Below are positions 23,210 to 35,599 of a stretch of 64,000 nucleotides of DNA, piece after piece. The notes beneath the pieces were generated by a model, which saw nothing but the letters and a program-made list of their open reading frames with translations, was not told the DNA's origin and searched no databases. How positions within the stretch are numbered: position 1 is the first letter of the stretch; each line of letters starts with the position of its first letter. The stretch is from Entonaema liquescens (taxonomy: Eukaryota; Ascomycota; Sordariomycetes; Xylariales; Xylariaceae): contig CADCSX010000008.1 in assembly GCA_902805475.1 (NCBI GenBank), positions 1,860,001 to 1,924,000 of the forward strand, read 5' to 3'. The position numbers and the translations under genes are program-made.

Positions 23210-24422
23210 GTCTACACATAGATACCTTGCCTAGATGTAAATTAACTTAGTTGCCTTCCTGGCGTCCTAACCAACACAACACAATAAAGCATATCACTGC
23301 CCAGAATAATTATAGTTATGGCTGATTCCACTGGTAGAGTTGTACAAACTAGACTTTACCCCTGAAAATGTTCGCCGCAAAGGTATACTGTAAAAATAAA
23401 CCATCCTCGCGGAAGCTCCAATGGCGCTATACTGATAACCTGTACTTGACTGATATGCATTCCCTTTGAACCAGTAATTACTAATGAATTCCGTCCTCGT
23501 AATGATCTGGTAACATTGCACCGACCTTGCCATCGCATGCTAAAATTGCCTACCTCTTTGACTAGCAAATAACTACAACTTCACTGATAGGTCTCCTAGC
23601 CAGGTGTATAGTTTGAAAAATAAATAAATAGATATACCTATGTATAAACTAATTATATTTACTAGGTATGAGCCATATCCACAGCTCATCGCAAAGCCTC
23701 TTCCTACGAGATAAATGGACTATATTGACGCTAGCATTGTTTCCATTAGGGACATGCAAACTCGGTTTTAACCCCGTTGAATTTGAGACTAACTACCTAC
23801 CTACGCATAACTAATTGAATAACTAATTGAATAGGGGTATGGAACTTTCACTACCTAAGAGGGCAGGGAAGCCAATACGGTGAATCTTAATTACTGGCTA
23901 ACTAGTAACGAATGAAAGTAATCACCTAAGGTAGGTAGCCTATATGATAATGCCTTACTATATATCTTGTACCTATCCTCTTATATTACACTTACGCCTG
24001 GACGGTGACTACGTTAAGCTTCAATTACGTCCTATAATCTAAGTAGTTCTGACAGGATTTTACAAGACTTCCAATCGCCGGTTTCAGAGCAAGGAGACTA
24101 CGATCTTCTATAGAATTTATAAAACCATTGACTACCTACCTAACCACTCAAACTAACCACAACCTACGTATTATTCTAAAATTACTTACAAATTGCTTAT
24201 AAGATTACATAAAGACTCTAAAAGCAGGACTATACATTCACCTATCATTCTACTAGAAGCGTCTATTAAAACTGCCAAGAAGCACCGTCTAACACCCCTC
24301 AGAAATAGGAGTAAGTGATCTTTCTAGGTATTTGGGTATTCAAACTCCACCGACGCTACGGCTAAGAAACACGCACCCTACGCATTAGGGGAGAGGAAAG
24401 AAAATGAAAGAAGAAGAAAAGG
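23210..24422. other. Intergenic, convergent 3' flanks
   Basis: No gene recognised. Includes a two-copy tandem of AACTAATTGAAT near 23809-23834. Confidence 0.5.
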
Positions 24423-25663
24423 CTACAGCTTCTCCTTATCTTTCCGCTCCTCGCGAACCTTCTGCATGCTCCTCAGCAGCGCGTACAGCGTCTGCAGCTT
24501 GGGCATATCCACGCCCGCCTTCCTAGCGATCCTGATGGGATTCCCGAGGATGACCTCGAGCTCCATAGGACGGCCGGCCTCCCAGTCCAGCAGCATGCTG
24601 GGCCTAGCGCCGGCGTTCCTCTCGGTGCTGCTGATGATCTTCTCGGGCCTGGCTAGGTTGTCTGGGAAAGGTGCTCCCAGGACCTTGGGCGCCGCGTTCC
24701 AGATCTCGTCCATGACGCCCTGGATGTGCTCGCGCAGCTCTGGGTCGGTCAGCTGGTCGGCGTTGCCGCGGCCGCCGGATAACACGGCCGTGGGGTTGAA
24801 GGCGGCGTTGATGCACAGCTTATGCCATCGGATCGTTTGCAGTTCGAGCTCAGTGTGTGTTTCGACGTCGCGGATGCCACCGTGCCGAGTCCACCAGCGC
24901 GCTAGTTGGTCCATGCGTTGGTGGCCCTGTTTCACTACATCGCTTGGCTCGCCGCTCGGGTTAGGCGGTGTGCCGAGTCCACTGCCGTACGGTCCCAAGC
25001 TTATTCTCGTCCACCTGTTCTGCCGTACCACGCCATTCCTGACCTGCTCGGCGCTAATGACGGTAACAGCGCTCACTATCGGATTTTGCGGGAAGCGCTT
25101 GCGGTAGGGCTCCTCTACACCCACGCCATTCTGTATCAACACTATACAGGTCTTGGCGGAGACTAGCGGTGCGACGGTAGCTGCGTCGTCGGTCCGGTCG
25201 GGGAGGGCTTTGGTCGTTACTATAATATAGTCCCAACCATCTTTCGGGGTTTGCCGTGTAGGTGCGGGACTGGTTGCAACCGACGGGGTCGGGACGGCGT
25301 GCGCAATGGAGGGAAACACCGCATAGGGCGAAAACGTATAGTTGCCAAATGACCGGGTCTCCAAGAGAACTCCAGACTCGGCGATAGCTGAGTAATTGGA
25401 TCGGGCGATAAGTGAAGTGTAGATGTTGTGCGAAGGCTACGAGTGTGCCAATTCACGGCGCGACCGTCAGTTGTATGTCTAGCATACCGGTGACGATGCT
25501 TACATGGTGTAGTCGGGATGCGTAGAAGCAACCTACTGCGCCAGCGCCAACGAAGAGGATATGGACCGGTCTAGAGTAATAAGATTAGCTGTGTACCTTT
25601 GGCGGTGAACTACCGGGCAGATGCATCGGTGGCGCACTTCGTTGGACTATCAGAGCTTGCCAT
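24423..25663 (-). CDS. Ketopantoate reductase-like protein (ApbA/PanE family)
   Basis: NADPH-dependent reduction of 2-dehydropantoate to pantoate (pantothenate/CoA route) or a related 2-oxoacid. Three exons, complement 25663-25614, 25570-25504 and 25436-24423, close in phase to 376 residues. The Rossmann start FVGAGAVGCFYASRL (GxGxxG) lies at about 22-36, preceded by a short leader (MASSDSPTK). IIVTTKALP and LIQNGVGVEEPY follow; the C-domain has RWHKLCINAAFNPTAVLSGG with the catalytic Lys, then SMLLDWEAGRPMELEVILGNPI with the substrate-binding Ser and acidic residues. Fungi carry several paralogues of this fold, so pantoate specificity is likely but not certain. Start chosen because it is the first Met and exon 1 splices directly into the Rossmann strand. 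Confidence 0.9.
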
Positions 25664-26542
25664 GGCAGTTGTGGCTTGCGGACAAGAAATACAAAGAAGA
25701 GAGGAGACGTTAGTCGACTAATTGGCGATGAGCGATTGTGTGCGCTGGGGCCCAACGTCAAACCTGGTTCCCGGATCTTGTCTTGGTCGTAAGAAAATAA
25801 GAAGAAATGTTGTAAGATGCAAGATAGAAGTTGGATAATAACCGCGGATCGGAGATGAATCGGGCGTTTTCTTACTGGCTTACTGGAGCAAAGCTAAAAC
25901 TAGCTGAAAGTTCAAGGTTCATGTTACCTAAAACTTTAAATGAAAGCTTTGGAATTTTGATTGAATTTCATTTGAATTACCGAGGTTGCACTAATTGAGC
26001 TGTATGCTGCATGTTGTATGGTACCTACATTAGGTACCTAACCTTATTGTGCTTTAGGGTAGGTAATGTACCCCTAATGCCTCTGAAGATATTCTAAGTT
26101 ATACGTTGGATTAACTAGTTACATGTACAATTACAACTTACAAACTTTAAAAATTTTTACTACTGATCTTTTTTCCTCCTTTCTTATCTTTTAGCTTCAA
26201 GTCTTTCAATTGACCGTCGAAATAACTTAATTCTATTCGGGGAGGCGGACATAAGTCTCATCGTAGGAATCAAAAGGCATCGGCCACCGCTTCCGATTCC
26301 GTTTCAAAGTATTCTGGTAAGATCGCATATCTTTCTCTCTTCCTATTTGCTTGTTTGGTATCAGAAAAGAGAGCTCGGGTAATCAATGAGACCGCGTTCG
26401 ATATCAGGGGAGGGGGCTATGATCAAAAAGACAAAAGGTCCTGATCCTGACCTTTATCATGCGCCAAGAACGAAATATGCGTGCTGCAATGTCTATATTA
26501 GAAACATGAAGCGGTCAGTATATGTATATGCGGCGTTGACCT

Positions 26543-26584
26543 ACATACATACACATACATACACATACATACGTACGTACGTAC
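26543..26584. repeat. ACAT/ACGT microsatellite
   Basis: Repeats of ACATAC passing into (GTAC)n over about 42 bases. Confidence 0.85.
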
Positions 26585-27083
26585 ATTCTGTATGCGTTCC
26601 CGTCGCAACCTGGAGCGTGTCCAAGACATGTACCAAGCCTAGGCTCAGCTTCTTCTTTTTCGGCCCCGTTCCGATCGTGGCGAAACCGTGGCGGCTACCC
26701 GCTCATCCGTTTCACCCGACCCGTCGTTGCTTTTACCTACGATAGCATGAGCCCAGAGTCTTGGTATTTCTTGGGTATTCTTGGCAATGACGCCGCGAGA
26801 TGGTGCGCGGGCGCTAATCTTGTAAGACAAAAAGCCGTGTAACTATATCATATAGCATTGCCCAGCCTCAAACGCAAAAGAGGACACTCGAGAGGACACT
26901 CGAGAGGGCAAAAAGGGGTGGTGGTGAATCGTGCATCCGTTCGTAAGAGGCGTAGATGGCATGGCGGCCAAGACCAAAAGACCACGCCCGTTGAGCTCTA
27001 GGAGGGGGAAAGGTGAGGCGCGCGTGCTCTCGGATGTAATGTTGTCAGATGCGTGATCACCAGAATAGAGCAAACGCCAAACG

Positions 27084-27110
27084 CCATACACCATACACCA
27101 TACACCATAC
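27084..27110. repeat. Tandem CCATACA, about four copies
   Basis: Seven-base unit repeated exactly three times plus a partial fourth. Confidence 0.85.
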
Positions 27111-30100
27111 ATGTAATGGCACCGTCTCAACAAAGAAGGACCAAGATTTCCCCCGCTGATCTGATTACTCGTGGGGTCAACTGTGGAGGATGATGGGGCA
27201 AAGAGGCGAAATAGGATTCTATGCCGTGCTCGCCACGTCCACCTCTTCCCCCAAAGCTGAATTCATCTGATGGCCACGCGCGCGCAAGCTACCGTAAGCT
27301 CTGATGGCGAAGATGTGCAGATGGCAATCATGCTTCGGTCCTAAAAGGCATGCCTATAACTCACGTCAGCATGGGGTTACGAGGATGGATGAGATAGTGA
27401 GGTAGTGAGGTAGTGGCAGGAGGGGCTTGCAGGAAGTCCGTCAGTTCCGGTATCATCGTTACACTGTCCCTCTGTCTTTCAAGGGTCTTACGAGCACGTT
27501 CAGGGGCGCTTCAACGCCGGTCCAGGCTTCCCAGCCCGGACACAACGTATTCGACTAAGGCAAGTCTCGTATCATAAGGAAAACGAGGAAAGGGCCTGGG
27601 CTCCGCCGGCGGCGCGGGGGTCCAGCGAAAGGTCTCAGACGGAAACAACTAGATGAGGTATCGCGCCGCTCCGCGTTACGACGGAGGGGTAAAACTAAGG
27701 GCTACTCATTCCTATTCGGGCTATTATCTCTAGCTGCTTCAACTCCTTCGTGGTGCGTACACATATTCGATAGCTTATTAGTGACAAGGGAAGCTTTCGA
27801 CGATGGTCTCCTCGTAGAGCCGAGCAGGGTTCCGTCGTGTGTAAGACATATTCCCCGGGGGTAGGCACATGCTTCACACGCTTCGGCGCGGCAGCCAATA
27901 TCGCTTGCAGCTCTTGGCTAGATCACATCTTTGACAGCCGCATTAGTCTCCTACCTAACTGCTAGGGCTTAGAAACTTGAAGGGGTGTGTGATTTTGCAT
28001 CGATTAGCTTAGTATCGTACTTGACTCAAATAGGGAAACTCAAATCATCCTAGGACCAACGGTTTTAATTCCATTATGTTAGGAGATGACAGTTTCTTAC
28101 TTGAATCCAAAGCATCCCTGGGGGCTTTAGCGTTGTAATCCCCACACGAAGGAGTCGTCGTCCACTCTCTCGGATTGCCAACGGCTGCAGGTTGATATTA
28201 CTCGTCACCTACAGCTAACCGGCTTAACAAGCTTTATCTAGCAACCAGCAGCGCCGTCCAGAGGACGTCGTCGTCTAGGATGGCGAATGAAACGACAGTA
28301 GAATTGGTCCGGCCATGTAAAATCAAACACGGGCTGGCAACCCCGCAGATAATGCCTTGACAGCTCAACCTATCCCATCTCTTATATCCTACCCCAGCCT
28401 TTGACTAGGTGCTGATGGAGGGGCCCGCGAGGGGGAAATCAGAAGCTATCAAAGTCGCACGGGCAGAATAGAGAAATCTAACACGCGAGATGCCATGTAC
28501 GTAATTCAAATGTATCCGTGAAATTCCCCCCTTGGCTAGGAAAGCTTAGCTATCTTACCCGAGTCAATGCCGCCTGCGCGTCTATCTCGCTTCCTGATAC
28601 TACACCATGAGGTCATTCGCCGCGAGCCTAATGCTACGGGAACTAAGGCCCGCGCCTGTAGGCTTATTTTTAACTTGTTCCGCGTATTGTAATCTGGGGT
28701 ACAATCCGTATCGGATTATTTGCTTCTGATCTATGAAGCTACGAGTTACTTCTGCTGAAAATTACGCCCAGTATCAGCTTTAAACGTGTAGACTGTCGTA
28801 TTGGTTGGTAGTCGCTCATCCGCAATCCATACCGCCCATCCCCCTTAGGCCGCGGACCTCTATTAGATGGGTTGTTGGCTGATTGTCTGCACATTCTCTA
28901 CACCACAAGCTCGTACTTCGACCAGAGATTAATCCTATGAACCTTGCTCATCACTAAAGCCTCACTGCTACCCAATTATGCGCAGGGTATGCTTGTCCCT
29001 ACTACTTGTGAATGTAATTTCCTATGGACCCGGATCTACTAAGAGCAAGGACATTAGGTTCAAACGCCGCCAACAAATCGAATCACTTTCCGTTCATGCC
29101 AAGGAGAGATCTCCGCCGGGGATCTAAAGGCACTCTACGCAAGCTAAACAGCTACAGCGGAGTTGGTCAAACGGCTAACGGCTGGCTAGTATCCATGTAA
29201 TCATACCAAAATGGTGTGGGAGAATTCGCGGCATCGCGTGATAACCGCTCCGTAGCGCCGGGAAGAGCCTACCTGGCAATTTCTTGTGCTTATTCCCGTT
29301 CGGAGTCTGTGGCAACTTGTATTCAAGGAACGAAGAACTAAAAGTGATTTCTATTTCGAAAAAAAGAGCTAAGTGATAGCACTCCACATCAGAAGCATGG
29401 TCTAGCCCTTCTGATCATCAGGGTACGTCTACCTTTGCTTTTTGAGGATGCATAACATCACTTTCATAAGCCCTATATCAGCTCATGAGGGGCACATCAT
29501 GATTGGTGGTAATAAAACAACCTGCGACAATTGTCGTGGAAGCCTAACCTGACGATCGCGGCTAGTTGAGATCTTGCTAAACAGAAGAAAAACGGTACAA
29601 ATACTGAAAATTATGTGACCACAACTGATTCCCGGACTCTCAAGGAGATACAAAACGATCTCTCCAATCCGGGCGCCCAGCAACGGGTTCATACTCTGAT
29701 CTCCGCCAGGAGCGAAAACACTCGCGTCAATAGTTGGACTGCGAATGCCGATAAACGTATAAAACGTTTGGCTGGCGCATTTTTAACTTCCTTCTTTTTG
29801 CTCATGGCTACCCTAGAGCTCGCCATCTCGATGCTAGACTTCTAGACATTGTTACGAGCCAACTGGCTACATGCTGCACAGCAACGTGCCAGTGACTGGT
29901 AAGCGTGACTCCTCCGGGTCGTCTCAAACCGAGGGCCACCAAAACCAACCAACCAGGTAATGGAGTGTAAGAGATGAATAAACCTACGTAAATAATATGA
30001 GGTTGAGTGAACTCCGAATCTCCGTTACAATATGGTGTCAGAACGTTGCAGACTCATCATCATCCAGACATACAAGCCGTGGAATTCCGCGAGCCCACTT

Positions 30101-33100
30101 AAGGGCTAACAAATAAAGTCCAGGACCTACCTCCTGGACAACAGTGGCCCAAATCGGCAGAATCAAGCTTTCGAAGCTATCCATTGAAAGCGGGGAAGCT
30201 AGAGAGTGTAACTTAAAGGGTATCTTATAAGTTACATTAGCATTGGCAGTCTTCGGTCATACCCAATAGGAATGAAAAATATTTTTTAGCTGGGACAAAT
30301 GCGTCTGGGGCTGATACGTCTTATCCTGATGGGATTCCAGCGTGTGAAAGGCTGCAAAGCTTGTGGGGGGCCAGGCTAGCCAGTGCCGAATGCGCAGTAA
30401 GATAGTAAGGACTTGTATGTGGGAGGTATCGCAGACTTGCGACCTCGTGCTCCAATCATCGTTCGTCAATCCCAACAGGATTGGCCTACACAGTATCAGC
30501 GTAGTGGTTCGTACCTAAGATATGCAGGGCTTCATCGCCATCTCATATATCAGATTCGTTATTCTGCTGCAGGACGCCAAAAGCAATTGCTGCTCCCGGC
30601 ATGTGCAGGCGAATGTCAACACGGGTTAGGGTGGACGTTAGTAGTAACTAAACATGTGTGTACTATGTTACCAACTGAAAGGCCTGCCAGCAACTAGATT
30701 CGGCGGGCGCCCGTAGGGGGCAATATGAGCAAGGATCAAGATTGCCGGCGGCATTGTCGCCTCTGCTGCGAGAGATGCATGAACACCTGGAGGCTTTTTG
30801 CAAGGTACAGTGCGAAGAGCGACTAGACTCAAGTCGCATGTACGGTATAAAGGGCTAAACAGGGTGAGCTTCTAGAAACCTTGTAGAAGCCTTGTCGAAG
30901 CATTAAACGGGCGTACTTGAAACCCAAAGGGCCGGGTGTTTCCACCTCGGGACCCTCAAGTTTGCCACAAGCTATTGTGGCATTGGGTCCTGAAATTCCG
31001 AACCAGCCCGGATATTCGTCATTTTAGCCGCAAACATCTGCTCGCTCCTATTTCTGGCGACGCGCGAGACACTTGTGTGGCCAACCCCTAGAATTGGACT
31101 AGGATAATATGTGACGAACAACAACAGTGTGGGGTTCAGCAGAAAAGTAGGGAACAAATCTGTTTGGCGGTTCAACTTGCTCAATCAAGCTTTCCGGTTG
31201 AAGGGCTCTTTGATAACGCTCGATATACCATAAATGGGTTTTGCGGGCGACATGGTATCCATTCGCAACCTAACAGGATGGTGCATCATGACAACGCTCT
31301 CTTCCCTCTTTTCTTCTTTCAGCCCACATTTAAGGGACTTGGTGCCTACATCACCAGGGAATTTTGTATGGTGGTAAGTATGGTGTTGCTGGTGTCTCGA
31401 CATGAGAATTGCGACTGTGAGGGTAACACTAGTCTTTAGTGTAGACAGTTGGCCAGCTCGTGTAAGGCCAGGTCAGATTCAGGGGTCCAGTACGTCGCTC
31501 ACTGCCAAGTGCGGGTGTGGTAGTAATCGTTAGGACGGTCTTGTGACGCCGCGATTATGGAGAGCCCCGAAGAAACTATGTTGGGTATCTGGGGAAATCC
31601 GTCATCCACCATGCCGGGCCACAGCCGAATGGCATGTTAGCATGGCAACATGCTCGTGTAGTCACGCATCCCAACGAGGTATGAAAGAAGAAAACAAGTA
31701 CAAGCCCAACGTAATAGATGAGATGAACGTGCTCCTTGAGATAGGTACGGGAATTTTAGCCCGGTTGGGTTGAGATGCAGTTGAACGAACCCCAGCAGGA
31801 GGTTTGACATGATCAAACTGGGAGCGTACTAGATTATTCGCCACCAGTAAAAGCACCTTGGCTTGTCTAACCCATCCTATTATCAAGACTGAGGGTCCTC
31901 AGCATGATAGCCCATCGCCATAGTGGCGGACGTTATAGCGGTCACAGGCTAGAGTAAGTTACCGCGGAGAGCAACTTCGCTGCACATCTCGCTTGAAGAC
32001 GAACTACTGCAGTGTGACAGGCAAACTACGTATTAAGTAGACAAGGCTGAAACCAAGTAGATACAGCTGGTCGCTGGGGTGACGAAACCAACGGGCTGTA
32101 GGAATACTGTTAGGGCGGGGAGGCGCGCGGGATAGAGATTTCGGCGTCGCATCTCCTCACGGCAGACTATGCGAGTGATAGCTGCAGGGTGGAAGGGATT
32201 GTCTCGAAAATGACATAAAACTTAATAGAAACCCGGTAGGTTGGATGAGGTATTCGGTTGTAGCGTAGCACAACAGTCGCCTTCTACTACAGAAGCAGAA
32301 TCGAAGGAATAATGGAATCGGAGCAAGTCGGGTTGACTGGTGATGCTCACAAAAGGTAAGGCACCCACGAAAATGTGAATAATAGGATTGGGCATATAGA
32401 AAATCAGAACGGGTGTGGGAGGTGGAAAGTAGTAGGGAGGAGATTCTTCGGCAGGTTGGGGAAAAGAGAAAATTTTCATGACATCGTGACGTGCGATCCG
32501 GCTTGGGATGGGGGTGGATTCGGTGCAGAAGGGAGTAAAAAAATGCAAGGCGGGAATGATGTGGGAGGAAATGGAGAAGAAAGCGAAAGAATACAAAAAA
32601 AAAAAAATTAATAAAATATTCAAAAATTAAAAAAAATCTTAATTGAAATAAAATAGGTTAGCAGCTTAGATGGGTTAGGTAGGTAACTACCATAGTAAAG
32701 TAGCCCTGACTGCCTTGAGTGGTAGTTTTAAGTTACGAAATCAGGGAAGTTGGGAAGCTGGGGACTGGGGCACTTGGGGCTAGACGGGGCAAGTATTTCG
32801 TAAGTCGCATCTAAATAATCTATCGGGCCGGCCAACGGTTTTTTGATACTACATGTATGTATTCCATTCTCTCTTTTTTATTTTTAATTGTCTAAATTAG
32901 AGTAGGGCTGGGCACGAGACCGTACAACTCCTCAATATATCATACTGTACATTTTTAACAAACGTATTGTGCCTGAATATATATAATTGACTTTACTTAC
33001 ATGTAACTACGCTGGCTACCTTATACTACATACTACCTTACCTCATTATACGTTGTATATTTTCTTTAATTTTTTTTTCTTTCCACGTGTCTACCTTATA

Positions 33101-33726
33101 AGGCACGTAAAGAGTTGTCCGGGTATGCAAATACATGTAGTAAGCTGCCAGCAGCTCTTCGGTTCATACCGACATTTTGGTCAGCAACACTCAAAGTCAA
33201 AAATCAATAGTTGCGTGGGTGGCCATAAAGAATTCTCATAGGACTACCTAATCTACTTTACGACTAATATGGGGGTATAGATGGATTTGGATAGACGAAC
33301 TATATTTAACACAATAAAGAGAAAGGAACAGAAGAGAAAGAAAAAAGAAAAAAAAGCATCTAATGCATCCCACCTGCAAGGACCTTACATAAGGCATTCA
33401 GGTAACTATTTGGTGATGCATTTGGTTTTGTGTTATTTGGTGATGTATTTTCGTACCTCATCCGGGGCTCCCGTTACATGATTTGGCGCCTACAGCGGCC
33501 GGCTGGAAATTCGTTGATGTCAGTATTACGGTGTATGCGACAAGGCTCCGTATTCTGCACCTCTAGGATTTAGGCCCGCCCGCTACGGGGGGTGTCCGCT
33601 TAATAGCCTGCTTCTATTCGGTCTGTAAAATACTAAAATACCTGTGTACTATGCACTATGCACTATGTAAGTAGGTAAATAATAAGAATAATAATAACAA
33701 TTCCAACTGCAAAGGGTTCAATTGAA

Positions 33727-33766
33727 GGGGTCATTCGAAAGGGTCATTCGAAAGGGTCATTTGAAA
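33727..33766. repeat. Tandem 13-bp repeat GGGTCATTCGAAA, three copies
   Basis: Two exact copies and a third with one C to T change (TCATTTGAAA). Confidence 0.85.
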
Positions 33767-35579
33767 AAGGTCTGTGTTACTGTGTTACTGTAACAAGCAT
33801 CTCTTCTATTATCATGTACAGTAATAGAGAATCCTTCCTTGGCCTCTGAAACGGTATCCAGTCCCCGTTGTTGACTTATTGTTGGCTATTGTTGAGAGAG
33901 AATGGGTGTCCTGTCCCCCTTTCCTTTTCCCCCATGGGTAGTTGAGTTGCCTTGGGTCTGCTCGATTCGTTCATCTGTTCCTGCATACCCAGCTGGCCAA
34001 CAGTCTTGGTAGTCTCACAAATCCATTGTGGCTATACTGTCAGATGAGTCGCTGATTCGTATTACACTTCGGACTTTACAGATCATAAACAAACGACGAT
34101 CGTTCGGAATATCTAACATTATCTAACATACTTACATACTCACCAAGCATGAGGCCGACGACACGGCCGTGACGAACGGCCCTGGTCCAGGCCATTACTC
34201 CGCTCAAATTTCAAGGCGCGCTCGTGTCAAGTTGTTTCACCTGATGTGCTCCTCTTATTCAAAGTGCCTTCGTTTATTTATTAACAGCATTTATTAACAG
34301 CAAGGTAATGCCGGTATATCTAGACCAAGGACGGAACGGCCCTTCTAGAAGCCGTCCCTCCATGGCATTTGAAAACCGAGGGGGAAAGGATATACACGTA
34401 GGATCCAAGAGTTACGGCATCTACGCTTCTCGCGTCCGGAGTTACCAAATGTTAGCATCTGATTACTGCCATCCTCCGTTGGAAAGTGCTTGAATATGTA
34501 CCTGGCTTGGCCTTCAATTTTACCATGCACCTCGACCAACGCCCGTCAGCGAATCGACCGGACTGCCGTCGTATCGCGATGCTCCCGCGTCTGCATGTCT
34601 TCGAGAAAATCATGTAATATCAAACTTACATCAAGATTCTTGGCAGCCAAGATCTCAGATGGTGTATTCCTGCCCCGGGGCCTCTAGATACGTGCTTAAC
34701 AGGATTCGGGCTGCTTAGATGAGGCTATCGATGCCCCTAGGATTTCAATATAGATACCCAATTGACGTTGCTAAAGTCTCACTGGAGTCTCATCGCAAGG
34801 CTCGGTAAACGCCTCCCGGCATGTTACGAAGGCATGTTACGAAGCATGCTTATATTGACCTGAACTATATCTCATCCACGATCGGCGAGAACAAAACACT
34901 TATCATCTATGTATAGCCAATTCGCCAAGAATATTTCGTAGACACGTACGTATACAACGTTGAGGATCGACTTATTAGAAACCGCTTCGATACGATTTGC
35001 CAAGGGCCAAGACGGCGGCCGTGCTGGATGTCTCTTGGGTGTCGTAGTCGAGAGCGGCTGTAAGTCAATTCCCATTTACCACCGAAGAGGTGCAATTTGT
35101 ACGTACTATCCCACGTTCAAGCGACCAGTTTAGTTAATGAGGCTTCGGAATGACCCGCGATTCCCGAATAGAATGACCGACTTACACTACAGTTCAACCC
35201 GCATGTACACAGGCTCATGTGCCAAGACAAGAGATGCACAGCTGTAAATCAGATCCTAAAATAATATGCATAAATAAGATACGTAGTAGGGAATACCCTT
35301 CCAAGCTTCTTACACCCGCCAGGAATCTAATCCGAGCTCGGTAGAGAGGGCTTAACTGAGAGTTACTGGTTTATATTTTGAAAGGTGCCCAGAAAAAGTA
35401 GAGTCGTGACTTAGTCTTAATAAAACGTTTAGCAACCGTAATATCGTTACTTAACGTCGCTATTCCTTGCCATTTTCCTAGATGAGGAAGTACAAGCTAC
35501 ACATACCTATATAGGTAATAAGTGTGTAAGTTATTATTAGTGAAAATAATGAATAGTGTTGCATAATAAGTGATAGAGC

Positions 35580-35599
35580 AAAAAAAAAAAAAAAAAAAA
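35580..35599. repeat. Poly-A tract of 20
   Basis: Uninterrupted A homopolymer in noncoding DNA; length should be treated as uncertain. Confidence 0.8.

Larger units (their letters stand above)
25664..32640. other. Long gene-poor region, first part
   Basis: No frame here has recognisable domains, splice-linked exons or coding-like composition. The best open frame, 29615-29845 (+), ends in a hydrophobic helix (AFLTSFFLLMATLELA) after a helical polar stretch and might be the relic 3' end of a gene, but I cannot link upstream exons. 27.5-31.9 kb is noticeably less AT-rich than the other spacers, compatible with decayed genes. Microsatellites are listed separately. Confidence 0.45.

Noticed and set aside
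27695..27898. 67-residue minus-strand frame
   Set aside because: No recognisable motif, no splice partners.
29615..29845. 76-residue frame with a C-terminal hydrophobic helix
   Set aside because: Plausible as a gene end, but I found no in-phase upstream exon or family signature; mentioned only in the region entry.
32222..32623. 133-residue minus-strand frame with a hydrophobic N-terminus resembling a signal peptide
   Set aside because: The hydrophobic start comes from a poly-A/T tract; the rest has no domain or coding bias.
33727..33766. CRISPR-like short repeat array
   Set aside because: Contiguous 13-bp tandem without spacers, in a eukaryotic sequence.
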